DNA from: Peterkaempfera bronchialis
GTDB taxonomy: Bacteria; Actinomycetota; Actinomycetes; Streptomycetales; Streptomycetaceae
NCBI RefSeq assembly: GCF_003258605.2
Contig: NZ_CP031264.1
Location: 434,001 to 498,000 of the forward strand
Direction: 5' to 3'
Length of the DNA: 64,000 nucleotides
Shown: piece after piece, positions 1 through 9,114 of the stretch
How the letters are laid out: each line of letters opens with the position of its first letter
Position numbering within the stretch: position 1 is the first letter of the stretch
Program-made: the position numbers and the translations under genes
The notes under the pieces: model-generated
What the model was told of the DNA's origin: nothing
The model's input: only the letters and a program-made list of their open reading frames with translations
The model's database searches: none

Positions 1-297
<297 letters not shown>

Positions 298-478
298 TCA
301 AAGGGGCCCTTTCACCGCCCTGACCAGCCACAACAGGCGCCGCGATGTCAAGGGGCCGGCCCCCCGAGGATGGACGGGAAGCGGGCCGTCCGCGCTCTTG
401 CTCGGCTACCTCACCCGCCGCCCGCCGGTGTCCCGGCCGGTCCTCGATCGAGGTCCGGCCGGACAGCCGACGCAGCCG

Positions 479-514
479 GGACGGGCCCGGCAGCGGGTGC
501 TGCCGGGCCCGTCC
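479..514 (-). terminator. Hairpin terminator after the M4 peptidase gene
   Basis: Positions 479-493 and 500-514 form a GC-rich 15-bp stem with the 6-nt loop CGGGTG. It starts 14 nt past the peptidase stop codon on the reverse strand. There is no T-run, which is normal for actinomycete terminators. Positions 277-478 otherwise contain no gene I can support. Confidence 0.6.
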
Positions 515-528
515 TGGGGTGGTGCGGG

Positions 529-2886
529 TCAGGAGGTGGTGAGGGCGGTGTCGTCGACCACAAAGCTGGTCTGGAGCAGGGAGTCCTCGGTGGCGGTGAA
601 CTTCACCGTCACCGACTGGCCCGCGAAGGCGGACAGGTCATAGGACTTCTGCGTGTACCCGGCGCCCTTGTCGAGGTTGGAGAAGCCGGCCAGCGTGGTG
701 GAGCCCGCCTGGACGGTCAGCTTGTCGTACGCGGTGGTGCTGGTGGTCTCGGCGGTGTCGATGTGGAGCCAGAAGGTCAGCGTCGCCTTGCAGCCGGCCG
801 GCACCGTCACGGTCTGCGCCAGGGTGTCGGTGTGGCTGCTGCCGTAGCCGTCCATCCACGCCTTCCAGGAGCCGGAGTGCGCGGGCTGGCTGCTGCTGCT
901 GTTGATCACGCCGCTGGTGGCGCTCCACGGGGAGGCGCTGCCGGTCTCGAAGCCGGGGTTGCCGAGCAGCTGCTGCGCGGTGCAGCCGCTGGAGCCGCCG
1001 TCCCCGACGGTCCAGCTGAAGGTGGTGCTGCCGGTGGCGTTGGCGCCGTCCTTGGCGGTGACGGTGACACTGGAGGTGCCGGCGGTGGTCGGGGTGCCGC
1101 TGATCACGCCGGTGGAGGAGTTGACGGAGAGTCCAGCGGGCAGGCCGGTGGCGCTCCAGGTGTAGCTGCCGCTGCCGCCGGTGGCCTTGACCTGGAGGCT
1201 GACGGCGGTGCCGACGGCGGTGGACTGGTTGCCCGGGTTGGTGACGGTGACGCCGCCGCTGGGCAGCGAGCCGACGTTGACGCCCGCCCAGGCGGTGGCG
1301 ACCGCGTTGTACTCGGCGCTGCCCGAGCCATAGAGGTCGGCGGCGGCGTTGAGGGTGCCGGTGCGGGCGCCGGCGTAGTTGGTGGTGGAGGTGAAGTACG
1401 TGGTCAGCGCCCGGTACCAGATCGCCAGCGCCTTGTCGCGGCCGATGCCGGTGACGGTGATGCTGTTGACCGTGGGGCTGTTGTAGCTGACCCCGTTGAT
1501 CACCTTGGCGCCGCTGCCCTCGGCGAGCAGGTAGAAGAAGTGGTTGGCGGGGCCGGAGGAGTAGTGGACGTCGACACTGCCGATGCTGGAGGACCAGCTG
1601 TCCTTGGAGGCGCCGTCCTTGGACGGCTTGTCCATGTAGCGCAGCGGGGTGCCGTTCCCATTGATGTTGATCTCTTCGCCGATGAGGTAGTCCGGCGGGT
1701 CGGCGGGGAGGTTGGCGTACCACTCGACGCCGGTGCCGAAGATGTCGGAGGTGGCCTCGTTGAGGCCACCGGACTCACCGGAGTAGTTGAGATTGGCGGT
1801 GGCGGAGGTGACGCCGTGGCTCATCTCGTGGCCCGCCACGTCGAGGGCGGTGAGCGGGTGGGTGTTGCCCGAGCCGTCGCCGTAGGTCATGCAGAAGCAG
1901 GAGTCGTCCCAGAAGGCATTGACGTAGTTCTTGCCGTAGTGGACGCGGTTGTAGGCGCCCTTGCCGTCGTTGCGGATGCCGTTGCGGCCGAAGGTGTTCT
2001 TGTAGAAGTCCCAGGTGGCGGAGGTGCCGAACTGGGCGTCGACGGCGGCGGACTGCCGGTTGGCGACGGTGCCGTCGCCCCAGATGTCGTCGGCGTCGGT
2101 GAAGAGGGTGCCGGTCCCCGAGGTGCCGCCGTTGAGGTCGGTGGTGTACTGGTTGCCCCGGGAGGCGTCCTTCAGCTGGTAGGTCGAGCCGGACTGGGTG
2201 GTGGTGAGCGACACCTGGCCGACGTAGACGCCGGTGCCGGTGCCGGTCTGGACGCCCTCGTACGACGCCAGCACCGCGCCCGACCGGGCATCGGTGACCA
2301 CATGCAGCCTGCTGGGCGTGCCGTCCGTCTCGGTGCTCTCGACCACGCTCTCCCAGGCGAGCCTGGGGGTTCCCTTGGCTGCCCAGACGACCAGCCGGGG
2401 CGCGGTGCCGGAGGCCGTGGAGCCGGGTTCGGCGACGAGGGCGGCCTTGCCTGCGGCGGCCCCGGCGACGGCGGGGGTGGTGCTGGTCAGGTCGAGGGCG
2501 GCGGTGCTGGCGCGGTCCACGGCCTCGGCGGTGCCGTCCTTGCGCTGATGGACCACCAGGTCGCCGCCGAGGACGGGCAGGCCGGCGAAGGTCCGGTCGT
2601 AGCGGACGTGCCGGGTGCCGTCGGTGTCCACGACGATGTCCTTGACGACCAGCTTCTCCTTGGCGCCGAGGCCGAGGGCGGCGGCGACCCGGCCGCTGTC
2701 CTGGCCGGCGTCGCTGATCAGCTGGGCGCGCTGGGCCTTGGCCAGCGGGACGGCGCTGCTGGTGGGGGCGCCCGCCGGCGAGGGGGCTGCCGCGTGCGCG
2801 GTGGTGACGGGGGCGCCGGCGGCGAGCAGCGCGGTCGCCGCGGCCAATGCCACCGTGGCGACGCGGGCGGGTGTGGGGCGGTGCAT
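529..2886 (-). CDS. Secreted M4-family (thermolysin-like) metallopeptidase with Ig-like and C-terminal adhesion domains
   Basis: The 785-residue product is a zinc endopeptidase made as an exported zymogen. Residues 1-32 are a Sec signal peptide ending in an AHA-type cleavage site. Residues about 45-215 are the FTP/PepSY propeptide. The catalytic domain carries HEMSH (353-357), the third zinc ligand in GGLNEATSD (Glu377) and the catalytic His in HYSSGPANH (441). Residues about 550-640 form a putative-Ig (He_PIG-like) repeat containing GLPAGLSVNSSTGVISGTP. Residues 645-785 form a jelly-roll domain starting with NPGFETG, typical of substrate-binding modules on secreted hydrolases. The start ATG has GGAAGGAG in front. 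The gene stands alone, with a hairpin terminator after it. All catalytic residues are present, so it should be active outside the cell. Confidence 0.95.
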   Translation of the reverse strand: MHRPTPARVATVALAAATALLAAGAPVTTAHAAAPSPAGAPTSSAVPLAKAQRAQLISDAGQDSGRVAAALGLGAKEKLVVKDIVVDTDGTRHVRYDRTFAGLPVLGGDLVVHQRKDGTAEAVDRASTAALDLTSTTPAVAGAAAGKAALVAEPGSTASGTAPRLVVWAAKGTPRLAWESVVESTETDGTPSRLHVVTDARSGAVLASYEGVQTGTGTGVYVGQVSLTTTQSGSTYQLKDASRGNQYTTDLNGGTSGTGTLFTDADDIWGDGTVANRQSAAVDAQFGTSATWDFYKNTFGRNGIRNDGKGAYNRVHYGKNYVNAFWDDSCFCMTYGDGSGNTHPLTALDVAGHEMSHGVTSATANLNYSGESGGLNEATSDIFGTGVEWYANLPADPPDYLIGEEININGNGTPLRYMDKPSKDGASKDSWSSSIGSVDVHYSSGPANHFFYLLAEGSGAKVINGVSYNSPTVNSITVTGIGRDKALAIWYRALTTYFTSTTNYAGARTGTLNAAADLYGSGSAEYNAVATAWAGVNVGSLPSGGVTVTNPGNQSTAVGTAVSLQVKATGGSGSYTWSATGLPAGLSVNSSTGVISGTPTTAGTSSVTVTAKDGANATGSTTFSWTVGDGGSSGCTAQQLLGNPGFETGSASPWSATSGVINSSSSQPAHSGSWKAWMDGYGSSHTDTLAQTVTVPAGCKATLTFWLHIDTAETTSTTAYDKLTVQAGSTTLAGFSNLDKGAGYTQKSYDLSAFAGQSVTVKFTATEDSLLQTSFVVDDTALTTS

Positions 2887-3296
2887 ACGGACTCCTTCCG
2901 GTCGGCCGTAGGGTGACGGCCGATCAGGAACCTGGCCGCAGGGTGGCGGCCGGAGAGATCCCGGCCCACGGGTGAGCGGGCCGGGGCGGAGCGGCGGAGC
3001 GCGGAGCCTGGCGCGGTGCGGACGGTCGAACAGTCGACCGACCGTACGGCCGGAGGAGATCGTGGCAGGAAATCCTGCCTTGATGACAGGTACAGAACAT
3101 AGAATGTCCGGGAATCGACTCCGGGACTTGCCTGTGCGCGGATCGGTTCAGCAGGCTTTTAGGCGCCTTTTGCTTCTTCCGGTCGGCGGCGGGCCTGCGG
3201 TGACCCGATCCGGCCGTCGCGGCCCGGTGCCGGGGCGGCGCTGCTCGGTACCATGCCGGGGACGGTGGCGGCGCAGGAGTCGAAGGGGACGCGCAG
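2887..3296. other. Divergent intergenic region between the M4 peptidase and the ISP-like gene
   Basis: No gene is supported in these 410 bases. The only AT-richer stretch is 3090-3110. It holds a forward -10-like TAGAAT (3100-3105) and, on the reverse strand, TATGTT over nearly the same bases, so either divergent gene could start there. A small perfect hairpin, GGCAGGAAATCCTGCC, lies at 3064-3079. No -35 element stands out on either strand, so promoter assignment is weak. Confidence 0.35.
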
Positions 3297-4580
3297 GTGG
3301 CTTGGAGCAGTGACCCCCTGCTGCCCGAGCTGATGCCCTGGTCCGCACCCGCGCCGCGCACCGGCCGGGACTGGGTGCGGGCGCCCGCCGCCGACACCCT
3401 GCGGGCCCGCTGGCAGCGGCTGATGGCCGCCACCGGCGACGAGCGGTCGGTGCTCTTTCGGCCAAGCCGCTCCCGTACGCTGCGCAGCGCCGTCACCCAG
3501 CTGCCCGGCCGGGCGTCCTCCACGGTCCGGCTGGTCCGCGAGCAGGGGCCCTGCCCGGAGCCGGAGTTGGTCCGGCACGGCGCCTTCGACCGGCAGTGGC
3601 TGCTGCCCGACCACCGGCTGCTGGACGCCGCGCGGCCCGAGCTGTGGCGGGTCGCCGACGGCAGCCAGCTCTTCGCGGTGGCACAGGAGACCCCCGGGCC
3701 CGCCGTCGTCTTCAGCGCCGAACTCCCCGACGGCCACCGGGCCCGGGGGCGCGTCACGGTGCACCCGCTGTACCGGCGCCCCGGCGGTCGCGAACCCAAT
3801 CTCGCCCCCGGCCTCACCGCACTGCTCTCGGACCGCCTCGGCTGCGCGGTCACGGCGGAGGACCTGGCCGCCTGGACGGCGGCGGTCGGCTGCCACCCGG
3901 CGGCGCCGGAGGCGGCCGGGTCCGGTGGCGTACCGGTGCCGCTGGCGGCCGATCCGGAGCTGTGGCGGCGCGGGACCGCCCTCGGCCGCCGGGTGCTCTG
4001 GCTGACCACCTTCGGGGCGCGGTGCGCCGACCCGGCGGACGGACGGCCCGGCGGACGGCCCCGGATGCCGGGCGGGCAGCGGCCGTTCGTCCGCCGCCCG
4101 GTCCCGGACAGCCCGGGCGGGTTCCCGGCCACGCTGGCGTATGACGCTCAGGAGCGGGCGCTGCTGGTCGGCGGCGGCCGCATCGCCCCGGTGCCGGAGG
4201 CGGCCTGGGCCTACCGGGCGGGCGGGGAGCGGGTGTTGGAGACCTGGTTCGCGGAGCGGGCCGCCGCCGCCCCGGCCACGGCGGACCCCGGCTCCCCCGG
4301 CTCCCCCGGCTCCCCCGACTCCCTGGAGGCGGTGCGGCCCGTCTCCTGGCCTGCCGTCTGGACCACGGAGCTGATCGATCTGGCCACCGTGCTGGCCCTG
4401 CTGGCCGAGCTGCACGGCGCACAGGCCGAGCTGCTGCGTGATCTGGCGGCCGGGCCCCGGATCGGCACCGACGAACTGCGCGCGGCCGGAGTACTGCCCA
4501 CCCCCGGCTGGGCCTCCCGGCCCGCGTCGGTGCTGGCCCATCGGGAGGAGGGCCCGGAAGGTCAGTTCGCCCTGCTCTGA
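3297..4580 (+). CDS. Orphan type ISP restriction-modification C-terminal (specificity) domain protein
   Basis: This 427-residue protein resembles the C-terminal target-recognition domain of type ISP (LlaBIII-like) single-chain restriction enzymes. Features include LFRPSRSRTL (residues 54-63), FDRQWLLPDHRLLDAARPEL near 100, an arginine/aspartate-rich middle, and a conserved tail EEGPEGQFALL. The nuclease, helicase and methyltransferase domains of a full enzyme (about 1500 residues) are absent, and no such genes are nearby. Stand-alone versions are common in Streptomyces, where they are annotated as type ISP enzymes. The GTG start has GAAGGGGA upstream. A proline/glycine/serine linker (PGSPGSPGSPDS) lies near 340. 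Function is unknown: it may bind DNA, but restriction activity is not expected. Its 3' end is copied downstream. Confidence 0.7.
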   Translation: MAWSSDPLLPELMPWSAPAPRTGRDWVRAPAADTLRARWQRLMAATGDERSVLFRPSRSRTLRSAVTQLPGRASSTVRLVREQGPCPEPELVRHGAFDRQWLLPDHRLLDAARPELWRVADGSQLFAVAQETPGPAVVFSAELPDGHRARGRVTVHPLYRRPGGREPNLAPGLTALLSDRLGCAVTAEDLAAWTAAVGCHPAAPEAAGSGGVPVPLAADPELWRRGTALGRRVLWLTTFGARCADPADGRPGGRPRMPGGQRPFVRRPVPDSPGGFPATLAYDAQERALLVGGGRIAPVPEAAWAYRAGGERVLETWFAERAAAAPATADPGSPGSPGSPDSLEAVRPVSWPAVWTTELIDLATVLALLAELHGAQAELLRDLAAGPRIGTDELRAAGVLPTPGWASRPASVLAHREEGPEGQFALL

Positions 4581-4900
4581 CCTGCGGAGCCCGGATGACC
4601 CCGAGCCGTCCGGTCGCCACCCGCCGAGTGCTGCCCGCCCCCGGCCGGGCCTCCCAGCCCATCGGGAGAAGGCCTCAGAGGCCCGGTTCGCCCTGCTCTG
4701 ACCACCAGAGCCCTGCTGGCCCCGGACCGTCCGGCCGCCACCCGCCAAGTGCTGCCGACCCCCGCCCGGCCGGGCCTCCCAGCCCATCGGGAGGGCCCAG
4801 AAGGTCAGTTCGCCCTGCTCTGACCGCTGGGCCTCCCAGCCCATCGGGAGGAGGGCCCGGAGGGCCGGTTGGCCCTGCTCTGGCCGCCGCACTCGGCCAG
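4497..4900 (+). repeat. Tandem decayed copies of the 3' end of the upstream gene
   Basis: The last 84 bases of the ISP-like gene (4497-4580) are followed by three related units: 4581-4701 (121 bp), 4702-4823 (122 bp) and a partial one at 4824-4900. Each ends like the gene: GGTCAGTTCGCCCTGCTCTG or close variants, readable as HREGPEGQFALL-stop. All three downstream copies lack the same 16 bases that in the gene sit between two GGCCC repeats. They therefore share one duplicated and deleted ancestor that was then amplified. In each copy CCTCCC, then AGCCCATC, then GGGAGG can fold as a hairpin, so the array may double as a terminator before the next gene. Confidence 0.85.
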
Positions 4901-4930
4901 GCGGGCAGGTAGGGTCGGGGCATCGGGGGC

Positions 4931-5629
4931 GTGACCAGTCCTGGAGGGGCCTTGTCGAGTGCCGTGGGGTCTGCGGGCGCTGTACGGTCCGAGGAGTTCG
5001 TCCGGGCCCACACCCGGGTCGCCGCCACGCCGTATGTACCGGAGGTGCTGCTGCACCAGGCGGACGAGGCGATCGGGCTCTGGGAGCGCACGGAGCAGGC
5101 GCAGGGCGGGGCGCGGATGCCCCCGCCGTTCTGGGCGTTCGGCTGGGCCGGGGGCCAGGCGCTGGCCCGCCATGTGCTGGACCACCCGGAGGCCGTCGCC
5201 GGGCGGACCGTCCTGGACCTGGCGTCGGGGTCGGGCCTGGTGGCGGTGGCCGCCGCGCTGGCCGGGGCGGCGACGGTGACCGCGAGCGACATCGACCGGT
5301 TCGCGGCGGCTGCGGTGAGCCTCAACGCCGCGGTGAACGGCGTACGGGTGGCGCCCCGGCTCGGAGACCTGCTGGACGGTGACGGCGACGGCGCCGAGGT
5401 GGTGCTCGCCGGGGACGTCTTCTACGAGCGGCCGATGGCCGAGCGGGTGCTGCCGTTCCTGGAAAGGGCCCGCGACCGGGGCGCCCTGGTGCTGGTCGGC
5501 GACCCGGGGCGGGCCTATCTGCCGAGGGAGCGGTTCGAGGCGGTGTCGCTGCACGAGGTGCCGGTGGTGGCGGACCTGGAGGACCGTGCGGTCAAGGCGA
5601 CCACCGTCTGGCGGCTCACCGGCCGCTGA
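4931..5629 (+). CDS. Class I SAM-dependent methyltransferase (predicted nicotinamide N-methylase/ETFB-lysine type)
   Basis: The 232-residue protein has the methyltransferase Rossmann fold. Motif I is VLDLASGSGLVAVAAA (about residues 95-110), followed by the acidic ASDIDRFA and motif post-I DVFYERPMAERVLPFLERA. The N-terminal FVRAHTRVAATPYVPEVLLH and PPPFWAFGWAGGQALARHVL match the COG3897/METTL-like group that methylates small amines or protein lysines. The substrate is unknown. The start is uncertain: GTG at 4931, TTG at 4952 and GTG at 4964 are all in frame, and the GGAGGGG at 4942-4948 best serves 4964. The 3' end overlaps the convergent exporter gene by about 115 bases. Confidence 0.8.
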   Translation: MTSPGGALSSAVGSAGAVRSEEFVRAHTRVAATPYVPEVLLHQADEAIGLWERTEQAQGGARMPPPFWAFGWAGGQALARHVLDHPEAVAGRTVLDLASGSGLVAVAAALAGAATVTASDIDRFAAAAVSLNAAVNGVRVAPRLGDLLDGDGDGAEVVLAGDVFYERPMAERVLPFLERARDRGALVLVGDPGRAYLPRERFEAVSLHEVPVVADLEDRAVKATTVWRLTGR

Positions 5630-6612
5630 CGCCTGGTCTGACGCGTCGTCAGTGCGCCGAGGACCACCCCGGCGGCCACCAGGGCACTGCCCGCCACCTG
5701 GGCCGGGCCGAGGCCGCCGGTGCCGACCAGCGGTGCGGTCAGCGCGGCGGCCACCGGGATGAGCCCGGAGAAGAGGCCCGCGCGTTCGGCGCCGAGCCGC
5801 TGCATGCCGGTGTACCAGCAGCAGAAGGCCACCACCGTGACCGGCAGGGCGTACCAGGCGAGCGCCGCCGCCTCCGTGGCCGTGGGCATCCGCAGTGCGG
5901 CGGTGCCGTCCAGCACCACGCCCAGCAGCGCCGCCTCGGCGGCGGCCGTTGCGCAGGCCGCCGCCGACAGCAGCACCGGGCCGAGCACCCTCAGCAGCTC
6001 CACCGCGACCAGCGAGAAGGCGACCTCCCCGGCCAGCGCCAGCACCGAGAAGAGCAGGCCCCCGCCGTCGGTGCGGCCCAACCCCTGCACCACCGCCGCT
6101 CCCCCGGCGACCAGCACCCCGGCTCCGGCCAGCCGCCCGGAGGGGCGGCGGCCCGCCAGCAGCGGCGCGAGCACCGCGATGACCAGCGGTGCACAGCCCA
6201 CCACCACGCCGGGTACGGCGGGCTCCGCCGTGCGCTCGGCGGCCAGCACCGCGACATTGAAGCCGACCATGCCGGTGGCGGCCAGCGCCGCCAGCCGCAG
6301 CAGTTGGCGCGGCGGGAGTCGGCGCAGCGCGGACGGCAGTCCCTCGCCCCGGCGGGCGGCGATGACGGCGAGCAGCAGGGCGGCGAGGCCGTAGCGGACG
6401 GCCTGGCCGCCGAGGAACGGGTAGTGGGAGAGCAGGCTGCCGGCGGTGAAGGAGGTGCCGACGATCAGCGTGCCGACGGCCGCGAGCAGGGCGGCGGCCG
6501 GAGCACCGACCCGGGGGGCGGCCACGGACGCGGGGCCAGGATCGGGGTCGGAGTCGGAGTCGGGGTAAGGATGGGTCGGCGGCGCCGGCGGGGAGTCGGG
6601 GTGGGAGTCCAT
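5515..6612 (-). CDS. EamA/DMT-superfamily transporter
   Basis: The protein has about 365 residues with ten hydrophobic segments in two EamA repeats, beginning near residue 35 (ALLAAVGTLIVGTSF) and again near 165. This is the drug/metabolite transporter fold, which usually exports amino acids or metabolites. A 35-residue N-terminal tail is rich in Pro, Asp and Ser. ATG at 6612 is chosen over an upstream in-frame codon because the tail is already non-conserved. It is divergent from a MocR-type regulator whose start is 78 bases away, the usual sign that the regulator controls the exporter. The last 35 codons lie antisense to the methyltransferase 3' end, an unusually long convergent overlap. Confidence 0.85.
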   Translation of the reverse strand: MDSHPDSPPAPPTHPYPDSDSDPDPGPASVAAPRVGAPAAALLAAVGTLIVGTSFTAGSLLSHYPFLGGQAVRYGLAALLLAVIAARRGEGLPSALRRLPPRQLLRLAALAATGMVGFNVAVLAAERTAEPAVPGVVVGCAPLVIAVLAPLLAGRRPSGRLAGAGVLVAGGAAVVQGLGRTDGGGLLFSVLALAGEVAFSLVAVELLRVLGPVLLSAAACATAAAEAALLGVVLDGTAALRMPTATEAAALAWYALPVTVVAFCCWYTGMQRLGAERAGLFSGLIPVAAALTAPLVGTGGLGPAQVAGSALVAAGVVLGALTTRQTRRQRPVSRQTVVALTARSSRSATTGTSCSDTASNRSLGR

Positions 6613-6689
6613 GATCCGATGCTGGCCCGGTGGACGGTCTACCGTGAGGTCCAATCCGGCGGGCGGTTGGTGGACCAGTGGGAGGGGCC

Positions 6690-8144
6690 ATGCAGCAGGA
6701 GGGGGTCCGCCGGTGGGCGGGCGCGGCGTGGGAGCTGCTGCTCCCTGCGGCGGAGGCGCCCGCGAGGCGGCGCGGGCAGCAGCTACAGGCGGCCTTCCGG
6801 GAGGCGGTGCGGTCGGGGCGGCTGGCGACGGGCACGCTGCTGCCGTCCAGCCGGGAGCTGGCCCGCGACCTGGGGGTGTCCCGGGGGTTGGTCACCGAGG
6901 CGTATGCGCAACTGCTGGCCGAGGGCTATCTGATCAGCCGTCAGGGAGCGGGGACCTGGGTCGCCGGGCTCCCCGCACCGCGCGGGCGCCCGACCACCCC
7001 GGCACCGGGCGGGCAGACCTCGGGGCGGTCGGCGCCGCTGGTGGACTTCCGGCCGGGGCTGCCCGATCTGTCGGCGTTCCCCCGGGCCGGGTGGGCGGCG
7101 GCGCTGCGCGGCGCGCTGGACCGGCTGCCGCACACCGCGCTGGACTACCCGGACCCCCGGGGCCTGCCGGAGCTGCGGGAGTCGCTGGCGGAGCTGCTGG
7201 CCCGGCGGCGCGGAGTCGCGGTCGACCCGGACGGCCTGGTGGTCTGCTCCGGGGTGGCGCAGGCGCTGACCCTGCTGGGCCGGGTGCTGTACGGGCGCGG
7301 GCAGCGCCTGGTGGCGCTGGAGGACCCGGGCAGCCCCAGCCAGGCGAAGCTGTTCGAGGCGGCGGGGCTGCGCTGTGTGCCGCTGCCGGTCCGGGAGGAC
7401 GGTCCGGACCTCGCCGCGCTGGCCGGGTGCGGGGCGAGGGCCGCCGTGGTCACTCCGTCGCACCAGTTCCCGCTGGGGACGGCGCTGGGGCCGGCGGGCC
7501 GGGCGGGGCTGCTGCGCTGGGCGCAGGACTGCGACGGGCTGGTGGTGGAGGACGACTACGACGGCGACTTCCGCTATGACCGGGCGCCGGTCGGGGCGTT
7601 GCAGGGGCTGGCGCCGGAGCGGGTGGCGTACACCGGGTCGGTGAGCAAGTCGCTGGCGCCGGGGCTGCGGCTGGGCTGGCTGGTACCGCCGCCGGAGCTG
7701 CTGGCGGCGGTGGTGGAGGCCAAGCGGGTGGCCGACCTGGGCAATGCGGTGCTGGAGCAGGCGGCGTTCGCCGAGTTCGTCCGGTCCGGGCGGTACGACC
7801 GGCAGCTGAGGCTCTGCCAGCGCCGCTACCGGCAGCGGCGGGATGCGCTGATCGGTGCGCTGGAGCGGTACCTGCCCGGGGTGCGGGTGGCCGGGATCGC
7901 CGCCGGGCTGCATCTGATCGCGGAGTTCCCCGCCGCGTACGGACCGCAGCGGAGCGTCCTCGGCGCCGCCGCCGGGGCGGGGGTGCGGCTCCGTCCGCTG
8001 AGCGACTGGACGGCGTCCGGGGCCGACCCCGAGCCGGACGGCCCGGCCCGCTGTGTGCTGGGGTACCCGCATCTGGCACCGGCCGAGATCGAGCGCGCCG
8101 TGGCGGCGGTGGGCCGGGCGCTGCGGCCACTGCACATGGGGTGA
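6690..8144 (+). CDS. MocR/PdxR-type transcriptional regulator (GntR HTH fused to aminotransferase fold)
   Basis: The 484-residue protein starts with a GntR winged helix-turn-helix (residues about 15-80: LPSSRELARDLGVSRGLVTE). After a linker comes a class I aminotransferase-like domain, with the PLP-binding lysine in SVSKSLAPGLRLGW near residue 320. In this family PLP or an amino-acid adduct is the sensed ligand, and no transamination is needed. The divergent EamA gene is the likely target. ATG at 6690 is preceded by GTGGGAGGGG; a GTG 12 bases earlier is the alternative start. It is full length for the family. Confidence 0.9.
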   Translation: MQQEGVRRWAGAAWELLLPAAEAPARRRGQQLQAAFREAVRSGRLATGTLLPSSRELARDLGVSRGLVTEAYAQLLAEGYLISRQGAGTWVAGLPAPRGRPTTPAPGGQTSGRSAPLVDFRPGLPDLSAFPRAGWAAALRGALDRLPHTALDYPDPRGLPELRESLAELLARRRGVAVDPDGLVVCSGVAQALTLLGRVLYGRGQRLVALEDPGSPSQAKLFEAAGLRCVPLPVREDGPDLAALAGCGARAAVVTPSHQFPLGTALGPAGRAGLLRWAQDCDGLVVEDDYDGDFRYDRAPVGALQGLAPERVAYTGSVSKSLAPGLRLGWLVPPPELLAAVVEAKRVADLGNAVLEQAAFAEFVRSGRYDRQLRLCQRRYRQRRDALIGALERYLPGVRVAGIAAGLHLIAEFPAAYGPQRSVLGAAAGAGVRLRPLSDWTASGADPEPDGPARCVLGYPHLAPAEIERAVAAVGRALRPLHMG

Positions 8145-8171
8145 CGGTATGTCGGGCGGGCCTGGGTCGAT

Positions 8172-9035
8172 GTGCTGGCGGTCTTCAACCGGCCCGCCGC
8201 CGACGAGGTCGGCCCATACGACGCCCCGGCAGCCCTCCCGCACTCCCCCGGCATCCCGGCGGGCGTGGTCGACGATGTCGTGGTCTGCCCCTGGAACGAC
8301 GCCGACGCCCTCCGCTCGGTGTCCGACGCGCACCGGGGCGAGATCGCCGCCGTGATCTGCGAGCCGATCGTGACCAACAACGCCTGCACGATGCCGCGGC
8401 CCGGATACCTGGAGACGCTGCGTGAGGGGTGCACCAGGCGCGGCCTCCTGCTGATCTTCGACGAGGTCTGCACCGGATTCCGTACCGGCCCGGGGGGCGC
8501 GCAGGGCCTCTTCGGCGTGCTGCCCGACCTCGCGGTCTACTCCAAGGCGCTGGGCGGCGGGCTCCCCATCGCTGCCTTCGCCGGCCGGGGGGACGTCATG
8601 GTCCGCATCGCCGACAACCAGGTCGAGCACGGCGGCACCTACAACGCCTCGCCGCTCTGCGCCACCGCCGCGCTGGTCACCCTGACCGAACTGGCCGACC
8701 CGGCGGTCACCGCGCGGATCGATGCCTCCGGCCGCCGGGTGATGGAGGCGATCCGCAGGGCCTCCCGCGACCACGGTGTCCCCTGCGCGGTGCAGGGCGT
8801 GGGGGCGATGTTCCAGGTGGTCTTCTCCGCCGACGGCGCACCCACCCGGCAGTACCGCGACACCTTCGCGCTCGACCACCGCCGCTTCGACGCGTTCCAG
8901 CACGCGCTGCTGCAACGCGGAGTCCACCTCAGCGGGCATGGGCTGGCCTGCTGGTTCATATCGTCCGCGCTGACCGACCAGGACCTGGACCACACCTGCG
9001 CGGCGGTCGAGGAGGCGTTTGCGGCGATCCGCTGA
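8172..9035 (+). pseudogene. Class III aminotransferase (glutamate-1-semialdehyde aminotransferase-like), N-terminally truncated
   Basis: The frame encodes 287 residues matching the C-terminal two thirds of HemL-like aminotransferases. SPGIPAGVVDDVVVCPWND leads into AAVICEPI, then the cofactor aspartate in IFDEVCTGFRTG and the PLP lysine in VYSKALGGGLPI. The first 140 or so residues, including the phosphate-binding GSEAxxxA helix and the substrate-side loops, are missing, and the MocR gene ends 27 bases before. Normal length is about 430. With half of the active site gone it is unlikely to work. The coding frame has no internal stop, so the deletion looks fairly recent. The GTG at 8172 has no ribosome site. 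Confidence 0.75.
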
Positions 9036-9079
9036 CGGCCCGGCGGGCGGGCCGCGTCGCAGTGGTACCCGATATCCTC

Positions 9080-9114
9080 TCCTTTGGTCCTTTGGGATTC
9101 CTTTGGATTCCTTT
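9080..9114. promoter_or_regulatory. Cluster of four TCCTTT direct repeats upstream of the ROK regulator
   Basis: TCCTTT occurs at 9080, 9088, 9099 and 9109, giving spacings of 8, 11 and 10 bases, roughly one helical turn each. The last two are part of the 10-bp direct repeat GGATTCCTTT. The cluster is an AT-richer island in the 210-base gap before the ROK gene, about 130 bases from its start. It may be an operator for the ROK protein or another regulator; no direct evidence identifies the binder. Confidence 0.4.

Noticed and set aside
370-2916. Forward open frame of 848 codons
   Set aside because: Gly/Val/Ala shadow of the M4 peptidase gene, which has a signal peptide and catalytic motifs on the other strand.
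3297-4580. Active type ISP restriction-modification system
   Set aside because: No nuclease, helicase or methyltransferase domain occurs in the protein or next to it.
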